From a virus, in the IMG/VR virus record IMGVR_UViG_3300030390_000536, positions 3,697 through 52,546 of that record: DNA of 48,850 bases; one strand, given 5' to 3'. Position 1 is the first letter of the stretch, and each line of letters begins with the position of its first letter. The notes under the pieces were generated by a model. That model was not told the origin of the DNA. It did no database searches and was given only the letters and a program-made list of their open reading frames with translations. This document shows, piece by piece, positions 1 to 8,003 of this stretch. Both the position numbers and the translations under genes were made by a program.

Positions 1-433
1 AGCCACCGACCTATCCAGCCACTCACCAGCTCCCTACCAGCCCTTACCAGAGTCCATCCAGTCCCTTATCAGGTTACAATCCCAGTATCTATGCAGTCTC
101 TAGCCAGTTACTATTACCTCTGACTATACCTGTTTAGGGTCGGAGCTACTATCTAGTTCCAATTAGACCTGATTAGCTGCTAACAATGGCTTATCAGGTA
201 GGCTCCACACGATTGTAAGCTACCTATACTATAATCTCCCTATACCTCTCTTTAGAGCCTAGTCACTGCACTAGTCTCTTTCGCCCTTGCTTTAGGGCAC
301 TACCGCTTCTATTAAGACGAATTAGTAGATAATAAGAGGTATAGCTATCATTAAACGAACTTTTATGGTCGGTACGCGCCAGAGTTGTAGCGCTCAGTCA
401 GTTGCCATCCTTGGCCTAGATCATCCTACTCCC
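1..433. other. Non-coding left end of the window
   Basis: No open reading frame of useful length or with a ribosome-binding site is seen here on either strand, which is unusual in a window where genes otherwise abut. The first ~115 bases hold a degenerate 11-base repeat (listed separately). A small inverted repeat CTAGT/ACTAG lies at 259-274 and a GCCCT/AGGGC hairpin at 283-298; neither has a T-run. The region is downstream of the second RNA polymerase gene. It could hold a promoter region, a packaging or terminal repeat signal or an origin; the sequence alone does not decide. Confidence 0.6.
15..107. repeat. Degenerate 11-bp phased CCAG repeat array
   Basis: CCAG (or TCAG/GCAG) starts at 15, 26, 37, 47, 58, 69, 82, 93 and 104, a spacing of 10-13 bases and mostly 11. 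The sequence between is pyrimidine-rich on the plus strand, so the minus-strand RNA would be purine-rich with repeated CTGG. The array may begin before the window edge. The regular helical-turn phasing suggests a protein-binding array rather than chance, but the units are divergent. Confidence 0.5.
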
Positions 434-2425
434 TTACTTAGCGAAGTAGTATGAAGTACCAGTGTTATCTAGCTCATTGCGAAGGTTATTAATCAACGCT
501 GGGAGCTTCTGGCCATTGATATGCTTCAACTTACGCACAACCTTACCAGTACGTGCTGATGTAGCAAACTGGCTAGGCAATGATGTAAGGTTAGCACCAG
601 CCTCACTAACACCTTTGAAGTACAGATTGATGATATCTGTACCCATTGGCAACATCTTAGTCTTCACATTCTCTGTAGAACCGAACAGATCCATGTAAGC
701 CAACTTAATAGCCTGATGTAGCTTACCATCAATCATATCATTGATGTTTACACGGAAGCAGTCATGTACAGATACGATATGCTGAGCACCAAGATCTTCC
801 AAGTGGCTCACGATTAGACGAGCAAGCAACGCATCAGTAGCCTGAATCAGGTTAACGAAGCCAGTACGAGCGTGATCATACAATGCAACCACATCAGTCT
901 TGAATGTAATGGCATTGAACTTCAACTCGTTAAGGCCTAGCTTGATTGATACAGTATCAGGCTCTGAATCGAACTTAACAGCATCACCGTGGATGTCCAC
1001 CTTGTTAGTGTAGTCCATCTTAACCTCCAAGCCATCAGACATGAAGTATGAAGTAGGCTTAGTAGTGTTCATTACCATCTGCATACCATAGTCGGTATCT
1101 TCAAAGTGGTAGTGAGCCTTACGAATAGCCTTACGAAGAGTGGACATCTCACCAAAGCTAGACTCAATAGCCTTATGAAACAGCTCACCATTCTCTTCCA
1201 TGTCATCACCATTACGCATGACCACATTCAGCAGCTCATTAGTCTTGAGCTTCTTAGAGTTAGAGGTAGGAGTGTTGAAGTTAGCAACATCAGAGTATGC
1301 CATCTTACCTTCACCGTAGAACACACCCATGAATGGCTTCTTAACTGTATTACGACCAACAGTACCGAAGTTCTTAACTAGGTTAGCACTACCATGTGCA
1401 TAAGCATCAGCAACTACTACATCAGAGAAGCCACAAGCAGCAGCAATCTTCTGATCACCAGTCATCAAAGCACCTAACTGTGGACCTGAACACTTAGCAT
1501 CTAAGCCAAATGCCATACCAATGTAAGGCTTCTGACCCTTCTTCAGAGCTACTAAGGTCTTAACAGCCTTAACAACTGACCATGGCTTCTTCACACCCTC
1601 GAACTCACCAGATATGCATTGCTTGATGAACTCACTAGCTGATCCAGCAGCTTTCCAGCCATTCACAGCCTCTTCATAGGTAACTGACATCATATCAGCT
1701 AACTCGTGGTTCATCAATGTGATAGCCTTGTCAATGTCATAGTCCTGAGCAACACCTGACAAGTCCTGAAGTGCACGAGCCATGTCTGATGACTGACCAT
1801 TTGAGCCATGGCAATCAGCTTGGTTAAGACGAGCACGATCATCAGCCTTAAACTCTGAAGTACATGGCACGTTACCATCAGCTATCAGCTTAGCACAGCC
1901 TTCAAGTATGTAACGCTCATCACAAGGCTTACCAACTGGGAAGACCTGCATAGCAACTTCATGCATATAGGTGTCGATTGTAACCTCAGTCTTCTGCAAG
2001 GCTCCAACTGCCTTCTTAAGCAATGGAGTGCACTTAGCACCACTCTTGATAATCTTACGATTACGAGCGATACGAGTAGCAGAGGCAGGCATTGGATAAG
2101 CTTTAGGCTTAACCTCATCAAGCTTCAGCAAGTACTCACCAGCAGTACCATCATCATTAACTAGATCACATGACTGAGCCATTGCAAGCCAGTTGTTGAC
2201 ACGCATGCCAGTCTTAACCTCACCAGCTATCTCCATCTCAGTGTTGAAGATGGCATCATCCATAGCATCTAACCAGATGTCCAGACCATACTGCATCTCA
2301 GACTGGTTGATGATCAAAGCAGCAGCCACGACCATTGCCTCTTTAGGAGACATGCCCTTGTTGAACAGGACAGTAGTGATTGCAGAAGACTTAGCAGAGT
2401 TATTAGTTAGCTTGTTCATAATCAT
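434..2425 (-). CDS. Single-subunit DNA-dependent RNA polymerase, divergent (RNAP 2)
   Basis: This is a 663-residue protein with the catalytic motifs of the T7/N4 RNA polymerase family. Motif A is GLDAKCSGPQ with the metal-binding Asp at residue 309. Motif B is around GRNTVKKPFMGVFYG, with Arg358, Lys362 and Tyr370 in the same R-x3-K-x7-Y spacing as T7 Arg627, Lys631 and Tyr639. Motif C is SVHDCF with Asp555. All key catalytic residues are present, so it is probably active. It is much shorter than T7 RNAP (883 residues), and motif A comes ~230 residues earlier, so the N-terminal promoter-reading domain is reduced or different. It is clearly diverged from RNAP 1 at 29980-31809. The start could be residue 1 or Met3 (2419); a weak AGAGA lies upstream. 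It is last in the window's direction of transcription, behind an ART-like gene and a host-type promoter. Family assignment is firm; its role (early, virion or auxiliary RNAP) is inference. Confidence 0.85.
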   Translation of the reverse strand: MIMNKLTNNSAKSSAITTVLFNKGMSPKEAMVVAAALIINQSEMQYGLDIWLDAMDDAIFNTEMEIAGEVKTGMRVNNWLAMAQSCDLVNDDGTAGEYLLKLDEVKPKAYPMPASATRIARNRKIIKSGAKCTPLLKKAVGALQKTEVTIDTYMHEVAMQVFPVGKPCDERYILEGCAKLIADGNVPCTSEFKADDRARLNQADCHGSNGQSSDMARALQDLSGVAQDYDIDKAITLMNHELADMMSVTYEEAVNGWKAAGSASEFIKQCISGEFEGVKKPWSVVKAVKTLVALKKGQKPYIGMAFGLDAKCSGPQLGALMTGDQKIAAACGFSDVVVADAYAHGSANLVKNFGTVGRNTVKKPFMGVFYGEGKMAYSDVANFNTPTSNSKKLKTNELLNVVMRNGDDMEENGELFHKAIESSFGEMSTLRKAIRKAHYHFEDTDYGMQMVMNTTKPTSYFMSDGLEVKMDYTNKVDIHGDAVKFDSEPDTVSIKLGLNELKFNAITFKTDVVALYDHARTGFVNLIQATDALLARLIVSHLEDLGAQHIVSVHDCFRVNINDMIDGKLHQAIKLAYMDLFGSTENVKTKMLPMGTDIINLYFKGVSEAGANLTSLPSQFATSARTGKVVRKLKHINGQKLPALINNLRNELDNTGTSYYFAK

Positions 2426-2440
2426 ATTCTCTTATTGGTT

Positions 2441-2472
2441 GGGGATTCTTCCCCGGGTTGCCTCTTATGAGG
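2441..2472 (-). promoter_or_regulatory. Tandem hairpins upstream of RNAP 2
   Basis: Two perfect short hairpins lie side by side in the 78-base gap before RNAP 2: GGGGA-TTCT-TCCCC at 2441-2454 and CCTC-TTAT-GAGG at 2461-2472. Neither is followed by a T-run, so they may be processing or translation-control structures rather than terminators. Confidence 0.4.
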
Positions 2473-2503
2473 ACTTGTTATTCACTTACTGTACAGGTAA
2501 TGC

Positions 2504-2896
2504 TTAGAACGGGACATTGATCAGGCTGTTCTGAAACTCTTGAACATCACGATCCATCTTAGCCTGTTCAGCATCTAGTTCAGCATCTAGCTCAGCTTCT
2601 TCCATGTCTACTATCTGGGCCTCTAATGCAATTAGCTCATCATTCAACAGGTCATACTCAAGCTTATCACCGTCATGGTATGTCTCAACCATCTGGTCAT
2701 ACTTAGCATCGGCTTGTTCTTTCAAAGAGCTGAGGCTCTCACGTTCCTGTAGCTGGCCTATCTCGATCTCGATAGCCTTATTCAGCATGCCCAGCTTACG
2801 CTCAAGTTGTAGGTACAGCTCACTGTCCACATCCATGCCAACCATGTCACACTCTAGGTTGATACTGTCATGTAGCATCTGGTCAAATGTATTCAT
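2504..2896 (-). CDS. Acidic coiled-coil protein of unknown function
   Basis: This 130-residue product begins at an ATG at 2896 preceded by TGAGGA with a 7-base gap. The open frame extends further upstream, but that part translates the short tandem repeat at 2909-2944 and is unlikely to be coding. The protein is almost wholly helical and very acidic, with heptad-like Leu/Ile spacing and Glu/Asp-rich stretches such as AELDAELDAEQAK near the C-terminus. I recognise no family. It lies between an ADP-ribosyltransferase-like gene and RNAP 2. A small acidic early protein could be a host-takeover or RNAP-binding factor, but that is guesswork from position only. Confidence 0.6.
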   Translation of the reverse strand: MNTFDQMLHDSINLECDMVGMDVDSELYLQLERKLGMLNKAIEIEIGQLQERESLSSLKEQADAKYDQMVETYHDGDKLEYDLLNDELIALEAQIVDMEEAELDAELDAEQAKMDRDVQEFQNSLINVPF

Positions 2897-2908
2897 GGTG
2901 TTATCCTC

Positions 2909-2944
2909 AGTAGTGATAGAAGTAGTGATATAAGTAGTGATAGA
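2909..2944. repeat. Three tandem 12-bp repeats
   Basis: AGTAGTGATAGA, AGTAGTGATATA and AGTAGTGATAGA follow each other without a gap in the short space between the ART-like gene and the coiled-coil gene. The ribosome-binding site of the latter starts just beyond. It may be an operator or a slippage-derived spacer. Confidence 0.7.
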
Positions 2945-2960
2945 CTTAACAGCAGTTTGA

Positions 2961-3257
2961 TTATACATAGTAAACATCCTCAGCATTAATAAACACATCA
3001 ATTGGTCGTTCTGTTGACCATTCAAGGCCATTCTCTAAACACTTGCTAAACAAGCTTGGATCATCAAGATAACGCTTATCAATAGGTGAGAAGCGAATGT
3101 CATCATGAACTTCAAGACAGATCACGTTCTTACCGTATTGCTTGGCTGTCTCTGCACAGTTAGTGAAGTAGAAGCCAAAGCCGTTAATGTTACGAGTTGG
3201 CCAAGCATCAAGCTCAAGCTGCTCAATGGTTGCATTAGTACCATGATAAAGCTTCAT
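2961..3257 (-). CDS. Small ADP-ribosyltransferase-like protein (ART-PolyVal/DUF3990-like)
   Basis: This is a 98-residue product from an ATG at 3257 with a textbook GGAGG five bases upstream; the longer open frame has no such site. It opens with KLYHGTNATIEQ, followed by GFGFYFTNCAETAKQYGK. This is the His-Gly-Thr, then G-x-x-Y-F/L-T, then Ala...Tyr pattern of the H-Y-E class of ADP-ribosyltransferases, as in ART-PolyVal and DUF3990 proteins. It ends with DVFINAEDVYYV, matching the C-terminal strand of that fold. The third catalytic Glu is not obvious, so activity is uncertain. In T4, the ARTs Alt and ModA modify host RNA polymerase. A similar role here, next to a phage RNAP gene behind a host-type promoter, is a plausible inference. 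It could instead be a toxin- or defence-related ART. Confidence 0.65.
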   Translation of the reverse strand: MKLYHGTNATIEQLELDAWPTRNINGFGFYFTNCAETAKQYGKNVICLEVHDDIRFSPIDKRYLDDPSLFSKCLENGLEWSTERPIDVFINAEDVYYV

Positions 3258-3571
3258 ATCAACCTCCAAAGGGTATGATGAATATAACAAGGAATACTGA
3301 ACCGTAAACAACACCACGAACTAAGTTATTAATATCAATCATATCACACACACCTTAGAAAGAATAGAATAGTAAGAAGCAATAGAGACTCCTTTATACA
3401 CACACACACCAAGCATCACGAGGAAATCTATATATTATATTATTTCTACCATCACTGCCCAAGCCTGTACCTACCCTCTACCCACCAATAATCATTCCTA
3501 TCAAGATCTCCATATATTTTATAATATTGAGGAGTACCTTATTAGGAATGGTTCTCATCTAAACGGAAGAA
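3258..3571. other. Non-coding spacer between fibre gene and ART unit
   Basis: This is an AT-rich spacer with no supported gene. It contains two related AT-rich blocks read on the minus strand (3509-3526 and 3427-3442, both ending in ATATAT(G/A)GA), the promoter candidate at 3434-3462, and a CA-dinucleotide run near 3398-3410. The fibre-gene terminator borders it on the high-coordinate side. Confidence 0.6.
3434..3462 (-). promoter_or_regulatory. Sigma70-like promoter for ART/coiled-coil/RNAP 2 unit
   Basis: On the minus strand, TTGGGC (3462-3457) is followed by exactly 17 bases and then a perfect TATAAT (3439-3434). The -35 matches TTGACA only in TTG. It lies just downstream of a strong hairpin that ends the fibre gene and ~170 bases before the ART start, so it would restart transcription by the host polymerase. 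Confidence 0.5.
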
Positions 3572-3595
3572 GGGTAGTCCGGTTAAGGACTACCC
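3572..3595 (-). terminator. Terminator after tail-fibre gene
   Basis: A perfect 9-bp stem GGGTAGTCC/GGACTACCC with a 6-base loop lies 16 bases after the fibre stop codon. On the minus strand it is followed by TTCTTCCGTTT, a T-rich tract. It would end the structural transcript. Confidence 0.75.
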
Positions 3596-3611
3596 ATGAC
3601 TACTTATATTA

Positions 3612-5126
3612 CTAACCTAATATCGCCTTCTCCAACGCACTAAGTCTATCTTCCATCTCATTACTATACTCTTCCAAGCTCTCGATACGCTGCTTAGCTT
3701 CCTTGAGTACAACTAGTCCTTTAGTGTACATCTCCTGATAGTTAACAGTCTTAGGAGCCTTGATGGGATTACCATCAGCACCCATAGAGAACTCCATCTC
3801 CTCATCATGCTGTACTACTAGAGCCGAGGTAGATTCATTTTCCAACATCTCATCAGCTATTACACCAACCTTGAGAGGAGCATCCACACCGCCAGCATCC
3901 ATGTCGTACAGATCTTTGTACAGCTGATAATTCTTGAACTCTACATCATCTAGGAAGTTCCACTCAGATACTGCATCGACTATATCCTTCTTAGCTCGTC
4001 TGTCTGAGATAGGAGTAAGGGTGCCGTATGCTAGTATGCCCTCGAACCTTCCGTTACGATCACACTGTATGTCCCGTTCTACTGTTAAGTCACCTACCTC
4101 GCCGCCGAAGCCTGCTGTGACATTAATACGACCGCAGGTAAGTCCTCTCATTGATAAGTCTGAGTAGTTTGCACTACCTCCGTTGCCAACTATCCTCAAC
4201 CCTGTAGAGCCACGTACATGGACTAAGGCAGTAGCAGTTGCACCACTTGCGTGAAAGCCTAAGAATACATCACCAGCATTAGATTTAAGTTCAAGGTTAC
4301 TAACTGTGTAACTAGAGCTATTATCTCTCTCTATAACTAATTTGTCAGTCTTTACAGCTACACCTGCTGAGGGTACTCTAGTAGCAACTTGAGCATCAGC
4401 ATAAGCCTTATCAGCGGTTGAGTGAATAACATCCTGAGCATCAGCATAAGCATTAGCATCTATTATCCGAGAGTCTGTATATGCTCTATCAGCTGTGGAG
4501 TGAGAAGCATCCTGAGTATCCGCATAGGTATTAGCATTGGCTGTGATAGTATTATCCCGGCCATCTACATAGTCCTTACGAGTAAAGGAGTTAGCATTTG
4601 ATGGCTGGGCTATGTCTGTAAGTACTATACCGGGGAATACTGATACACCAGTTGCCCTAGTGTAAGCCATTATGTTCACAGCATTTGCGTTACTTACGTC
4701 AACAGCTTGCCAGTAGTTAGTAGTACCATTACTGTCCCAACGCTGGCCTAGCTTACCGCCACTACCCGGCACACCAGATTGAAACATTTGGTCCCCTGCA
4801 AATATGTTAGCAGTAGCAGTACCTACTAAAGTAACACCATTAGAAGCAGTAATTACCCTGTTAGTTCCTCCATGGGTCAGTCTAGTAATCTCGTCTATAT
4901 CTTCCTTAACATACTTAGAGTCTTCCAATGCCTTAGCAGTTGCATACAATGCGTTATTAGTACCGCCATCAAGAACTGGCCCGGTAGCTGGACCTAATGT
5001 ACCCGGAGTATTAATCTTCCAGTATCCGGTAGCACCGCCACCTGAGGTAGCTATCCAAGTATATGTCACGCCTTGGTACGTGTATGTCGAGCCGTTTGTA
5101 GGGCTGTTCGGGAAATTAATAGCCAT
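3612..5126 (-). CDS. Tail fibre with C-terminal S74-type chaperone domain
   Basis: This 504-residue protein has an N-terminal segment (INFPNSPTNGSTYTYQGVTY) typical of phage fibre attachment regions. A tandem 26-residue repeat around residues 198-249 has consensus ANxYADxQDxxHSTADxAYxD. From about residue 370 there is an intramolecular chaperone domain of the endosialidase/S74 type, with SDRRAKKDI and GVIADEM, ending in a coiled coil. In this family the chaperone trimerises the fibre and is then cut off by itself, at the Ser of SDRRAKKDI. The start ATG follows AGGAGG, which is itself part of the 12-base palindrome AGGAGGCCTCCT (5127-5138) that also overlaps the upstream stop codon. It probably recognises the host surface. 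It is the last gene before a strong terminator. Confidence 0.85.
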   Translation of the reverse strand: MAINFPNSPTNGSTYTYQGVTYTWIATSGGGATGYWKINTPGTLGPATGPVLDGGTNNALYATAKALEDSKYVKEDIDEITRLTHGGTNRVITASNGVTLVGTATANIFAGDQMFQSGVPGSGGKLGQRWDSNGTTNYWQAVDVSNANAVNIMAYTRATGVSVFPGIVLTDIAQPSNANSFTRKDYVDGRDNTITANANTYADTQDASHSTADRAYTDSRIIDANAYADAQDVIHSTADKAYADAQVATRVPSAGVAVKTDKLVIERDNSSSYTVSNLELKSNAGDVFLGFHASGATATALVHVRGSTGLRIVGNGGSANYSDLSMRGLTCGRINVTAGFGGEVGDLTVERDIQCDRNGRFEGILAYGTLTPISDRRAKKDIVDAVSEWNFLDDVEFKNYQLYKDLYDMDAGGVDAPLKVGVIADEMLENESTSALVVQHDEEMEFSMGADGNPIKAPKTVNYQEMYTKGLVVLKEAKQRIESLEEYSNEMEDRLSALEKAILG

Positions 5127-5137
5127 AGGAGGCCTCC

Positions 5138-6103
5138 TTAAGGTATTAGGTTATATAAAGCCACAATAGCATCTTGTACGTTATCTACTCCGAGGCTGGT
5201 TAATACATCATCATAGTTCACATCCTCAGCCTTGCTAACAGGCAATGTAGGAGGACTCGCTGGAACCCATTGAGTACTATCCCCATCATCAATATCTATG
5301 TAGGTAATACCATCATCAAGATTGTACCAGCCTTGGCCAGATCCTGCTACGGGTGGTGGAGGTGATGTGGATACTGTAGTGCTAGTAACCTTAACCCAGT
5401 TAGAACTTGAGCGACCATATATAGGTCCATCAACAGGAGCATCAGGGATAGTGCCTGCTACTTCAACTTGTGTGGGCGGGTGAGCTTCGTGATAGATACG
5501 TGATACTGTTGCAGCACCGGGTATGATAGACTTGCCATCAGGCCGTACAGTCACACCATTATCAATAAACAGCATCTCGCCATTCACATTACCAAGGGCC
5601 CAGTTAGGCAGTCCAGCTGTGGCGTTAGATATGTTGAAGGCTATGATGGCATTAGAGTTCTTGATAGTTACATCATTGCCGTCCCAAGTAGTAGCAGTAG
5701 CTCGTGAGTTGACTCCATCTATTAAGATGCCATCAGTCTGCTCAAGGTTGCCTACAGAAGCAGGGCCGAATAAGCCTGCACCAGTTGACCAGTATGAGAA
5801 GGTTGTATCTAATGAGGGTTGTGCTCCTGTTACAGAGTCGCTAAGACTTGCTGTATGGCATACGTATAGTTTGCCTCCATCTATTACACTGGCACCAGCC
5901 TGATACTGAATACCAGCTTCCCATAGCAACTGACCTTGTTCGGCAGATACTAGGATGTTCTTAGTAGTATTTGATAACACATAGTTGAAGTTCTGGAAAG
6001 TAGGTATCTCGGCTACCCAGCCTAGGGAGTACTTGGAAGGGCTTACAGGGGTCTGTCCCCCACCGTCTGCCCATACTAAGGACAGGTCTGTTTGAGTTGT
6101 CAT
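5138..6103 (-). CDS. Tail fibre / fibre-connector protein
   Basis: This 321-residue virion protein lies between the gpI-like baseplate gene and the S74 fibre. The N-terminus (VWADGGGQTPVSPSKYSLGW) resembles the baseplate-binding segment found at the start of many myovirus fibre proteins. The middle has a carbohydrate-module-like stretch (WEAGIQYQAGASVIDGGKLYVC). The end holds Pro-rich and Asp-rich linkers and a short VDNVQDAIVALYNL helix. It probably joins the distal fibre to the baseplate. No enzymatic motif is visible. The start is supported by AAGGA upstream of the ATG. Confidence 0.65.
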   Translation of the reverse strand: MTTQTDLSLVWADGGGQTPVSPSKYSLGWVAEIPTFQNFNYVLSNTTKNILVSAEQGQLLWEAGIQYQAGASVIDGGKLYVCHTASLSDSVTGAQPSLDTTFSYWSTGAGLFGPASVGNLEQTDGILIDGVNSRATATTWDGNDVTIKNSNAIIAFNISNATAGLPNWALGNVNGEMLFIDNGVTVRPDGKSIIPGAATVSRIYHEAHPPTQVEVAGTIPDAPVDGPIYGRSSSNWVKVTSTTVSTSPPPPVAGSGQGWYNLDDGITYIDIDDGDSTQWVPASPPTLPVSKAEDVNYDDVLTSLGVDNVQDAIVALYNLIP

Positions 6104-6117
6104 AGTTAGATCCTTAT

Positions 6118-6801
6118 CTAAGTTCTGTTAATAATAAATGTGAACCCTGTCGGGATGAAGTAGCGTGACATATAATCTACTAAGGCTATATCCTCTAAGG
6201 ATACTTCTGACCTGTCACAGTTAAGTTGTATAGTATTGGCACCTAAGGTCACACCTGAAGTGTCTGCACTTACCAGCTCAAGCAATGCCGGGACCTTACC
6301 TATCAAGGTCTGAATAATAAAGTACTGGGTATTCACATCCATAGTAGGGCTGTTATTACATAAGGCCTTGACTAGTAATACCTTACGGTATGTGAAGTCA
6401 TCAAGAGGGGTAACAGCGAATCCAGAATTGTTTTCATCACGGAATCGACCACCTTCAGCGGGTGACGACTCATCAGCCATCTGATCAGCCTCGGCAGGGT
6501 TAAGCCCTGTGTCACCATCCTTGAAGCCGAACCATGTCTTAGGTAACGACACAGCTCGTGACTGTCCAAGTATAATGCCAATAACATCCTGCTGTGCACC
6601 TGTGGCGTATTCAAGAAACCTACCAAGGTACACGTTATCAAGTTCTTTGAACAGGATGTCCAGCTCTGCTATGAACGCTCCCATGTACTCTTTCAAGTTG
6701 GGGCTATTGTGGTACTGCTGAAGAAGTAAGCTTTCCATCATCTGAGTACCTTTGTCCTGAGTAGGAAAGATACCCTGTGGATTAAAGTATTCAGAGTTCA
6801 T
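6118..6801 (-). CDS. Baseplate/tail protein, DUF2612 (gpI-like)
   Basis: This 227-residue protein follows baseplate J directly, with a TAATG stop-start overlap, the usual place for the P2 gpI/DUF2612 protein. The N-terminal half carries LKEYMGAFIAELDILFKELD and ATGAQQDVIGIILGQSR, the 'length of a cylinder then G-x-x-LD-x-I-G-x-I-L-G-x-x-R' pattern of that family. The C-terminal part has the expected F-x-I-Q-T-L-I-G region and ends FIPTGFTFIINRT. In the family it attaches fibres to the outer wedge. Confidence 0.8.
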   Translation of the reverse strand: MNSEYFNPQGIFPTQDKGTQMMESLLLQQYHNSPNLKEYMGAFIAELDILFKELDNVYLGRFLEYATGAQQDVIGIILGQSRAVSLPKTWFGFKDGDTGLNPAEADQMADESSPAEGGRFRDENNSGFAVTPLDDFTYRKVLLVKALCNNSPTMDVNTQYFIIQTLIGKVPALLELVSADTSGVTLGANTIQLNCDRSEVSLEDIALVDYMSRYFIPTGFTFIINRT

Positions 6802-7994
6802 TATATGTTACTCACGGTTATGGTAATATCGTCAACAGAACAAGTAGCATACTCAAAAGAGCTGATATCTACATTGCTCGGTGCAGTAGGTAGTGTTACG
6901 TTATTACCAACGAACAGCTGTGGCACGAAGGTGTCAATGTCTACTGAGGCTTTACCGAACTGGGTAATCACCCCAAACAGCCTAGACCAGTCAACGTACT
7001 CACCAGTAATGTAAGTATTGATATCATCTACTACGGCTTGCTTGATCTGCTCCTCAGCTCCGGCATAGTCATCGTCTAGGAAGGTTATAGTCATACCTAC
7101 ATAGATAGGTACAGCAACTGCCTCATCAAAGTAGATTCTATGAGTAACCCCTTGATTGTCCTCAACCTCTTCCCAATTACCTCCAGTACTAGCATCTTTA
7201 CCGACTGACCATGTAGGGCAGCCTAGCCCTTTGGCTTCTAGTATGGTAAGTGCGATTTGCTGACGAGACACTCCTGAGTATTCTCCTACGGTTATGTGTA
7301 GGTTCTGTGGAGGGGTTCCATCTGGTAAGGTGTCTACTGAGGAATCGTTATTGACTACTGAGGTCTGTTCAAGTCCTAACTCGTAGAGGCGCGAAGCAAC
7401 GACGTCTGCGACAGATGAAGAGTTCCTCATTACTGTGCGATCACGAAGGTTGCGATACTGCTGAGGAGTCTGTGCGATGCCTCCCTCTTTTCCGTCAACT
7501 GACTGAGTAGCTGTGGTCCAGCCTGATACAACTGTCTTGATAGTGTAAGTATTGGCAGCTGGGACCAGAATAGGTCCAGCCTGTAGTGCTACACACTCAG
7601 TAGATCCCGGCAAGGTAACTGCAAAGGATGTGCTGTAGTCGTTGCCGTCCTGATCAGTTAGAATAGAACTCTTTGGTACAGGAGTACCTGCTGTACCGCC
7701 CAGTGCGAGATTCACAGTAGATCGGCTGGCAGCTCCAACAGGTAGTCCTGTTAGTAGGCCTACGTTACGCAAGCCCTTGCCAGAGGTAATGTCTGGGTTG
7801 TAGCTATCATAGACCATGGCCATTTGCTGCCACAATGTTGCTACCTCAAATGAGAAGATGGATACGTTCTGTCCATCAGGTGAAGCTATGTCCAGATCTA
7901 TCTCTGGATCGTATACTTTTAGTCTGCCCTCGATACGTGCTTGGATTGCACTCAAGGTATCAGCAGTAAAGCCTTCGTCTGTTAAGCCAGCCAT
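6801..7994 (-). CDS. Baseplate wedge protein, J-like
   Basis: This 397-residue protein matches the baseplate J/gp47 family. The N-terminus reads LSAIQARIEGRLKVYDPEID followed by an F-x-x-x-x-A-x-x-W-x-x-M stretch. A central substrate-like repeat domain contains TSFAVTLPGSTECVALQAG and GWTTATQSVDGKEGGIAQT. RNLRDRTVMRNSSSVADVVA is the family signature for Y/R-x-R-x-x-x. The C-terminus has the DDDYAGAEEQIKQAVVDDIN helix and a final F-x-P-x-LF segment. It forms the inner wedge ring that triggers sheath contraction. An AGGAGG lies six bases before the ATG. Confidence 0.9.
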   Translation of the reverse strand: MAGLTDEGFTADTLSAIQARIEGRLKVYDPEIDLDIASPDGQNVSIFSFEVATLWQQMAMVYDSYNPDITSGKGLRNVGLLTGLPVGAASRSTVNLALGGTAGTPVPKSSILTDQDGNDYSTSFAVTLPGSTECVALQAGPILVPAANTYTIKTVVSGWTTATQSVDGKEGGIAQTPQQYRNLRDRTVMRNSSSVADVVASRLYELGLEQTSVVNNDSSVDTLPDGTPPQNLHITVGEYSGVSRQQIALTILEAKGLGCPTWSVGKDASTGGNWEEVEDNQGVTHRIYFDEAVAVPIYVGMTITFLDDDYAGAEEQIKQAVVDDINTYITGEYVDWSRLFGVITQFGKASVDIDTFVPQLFVGNNVTLPTAPSNVDISSFEYATCSVDDITITVSNI

Positions 7995-8003
7995 ACGGCC
8001 TCC

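Noticed and set aside
283-298. GCCCT/AGGGC hairpin as a terminator for RNAP 2
   Set aside because: It is more than 130 bases beyond the stop codon and has no T-run on the minus strand.
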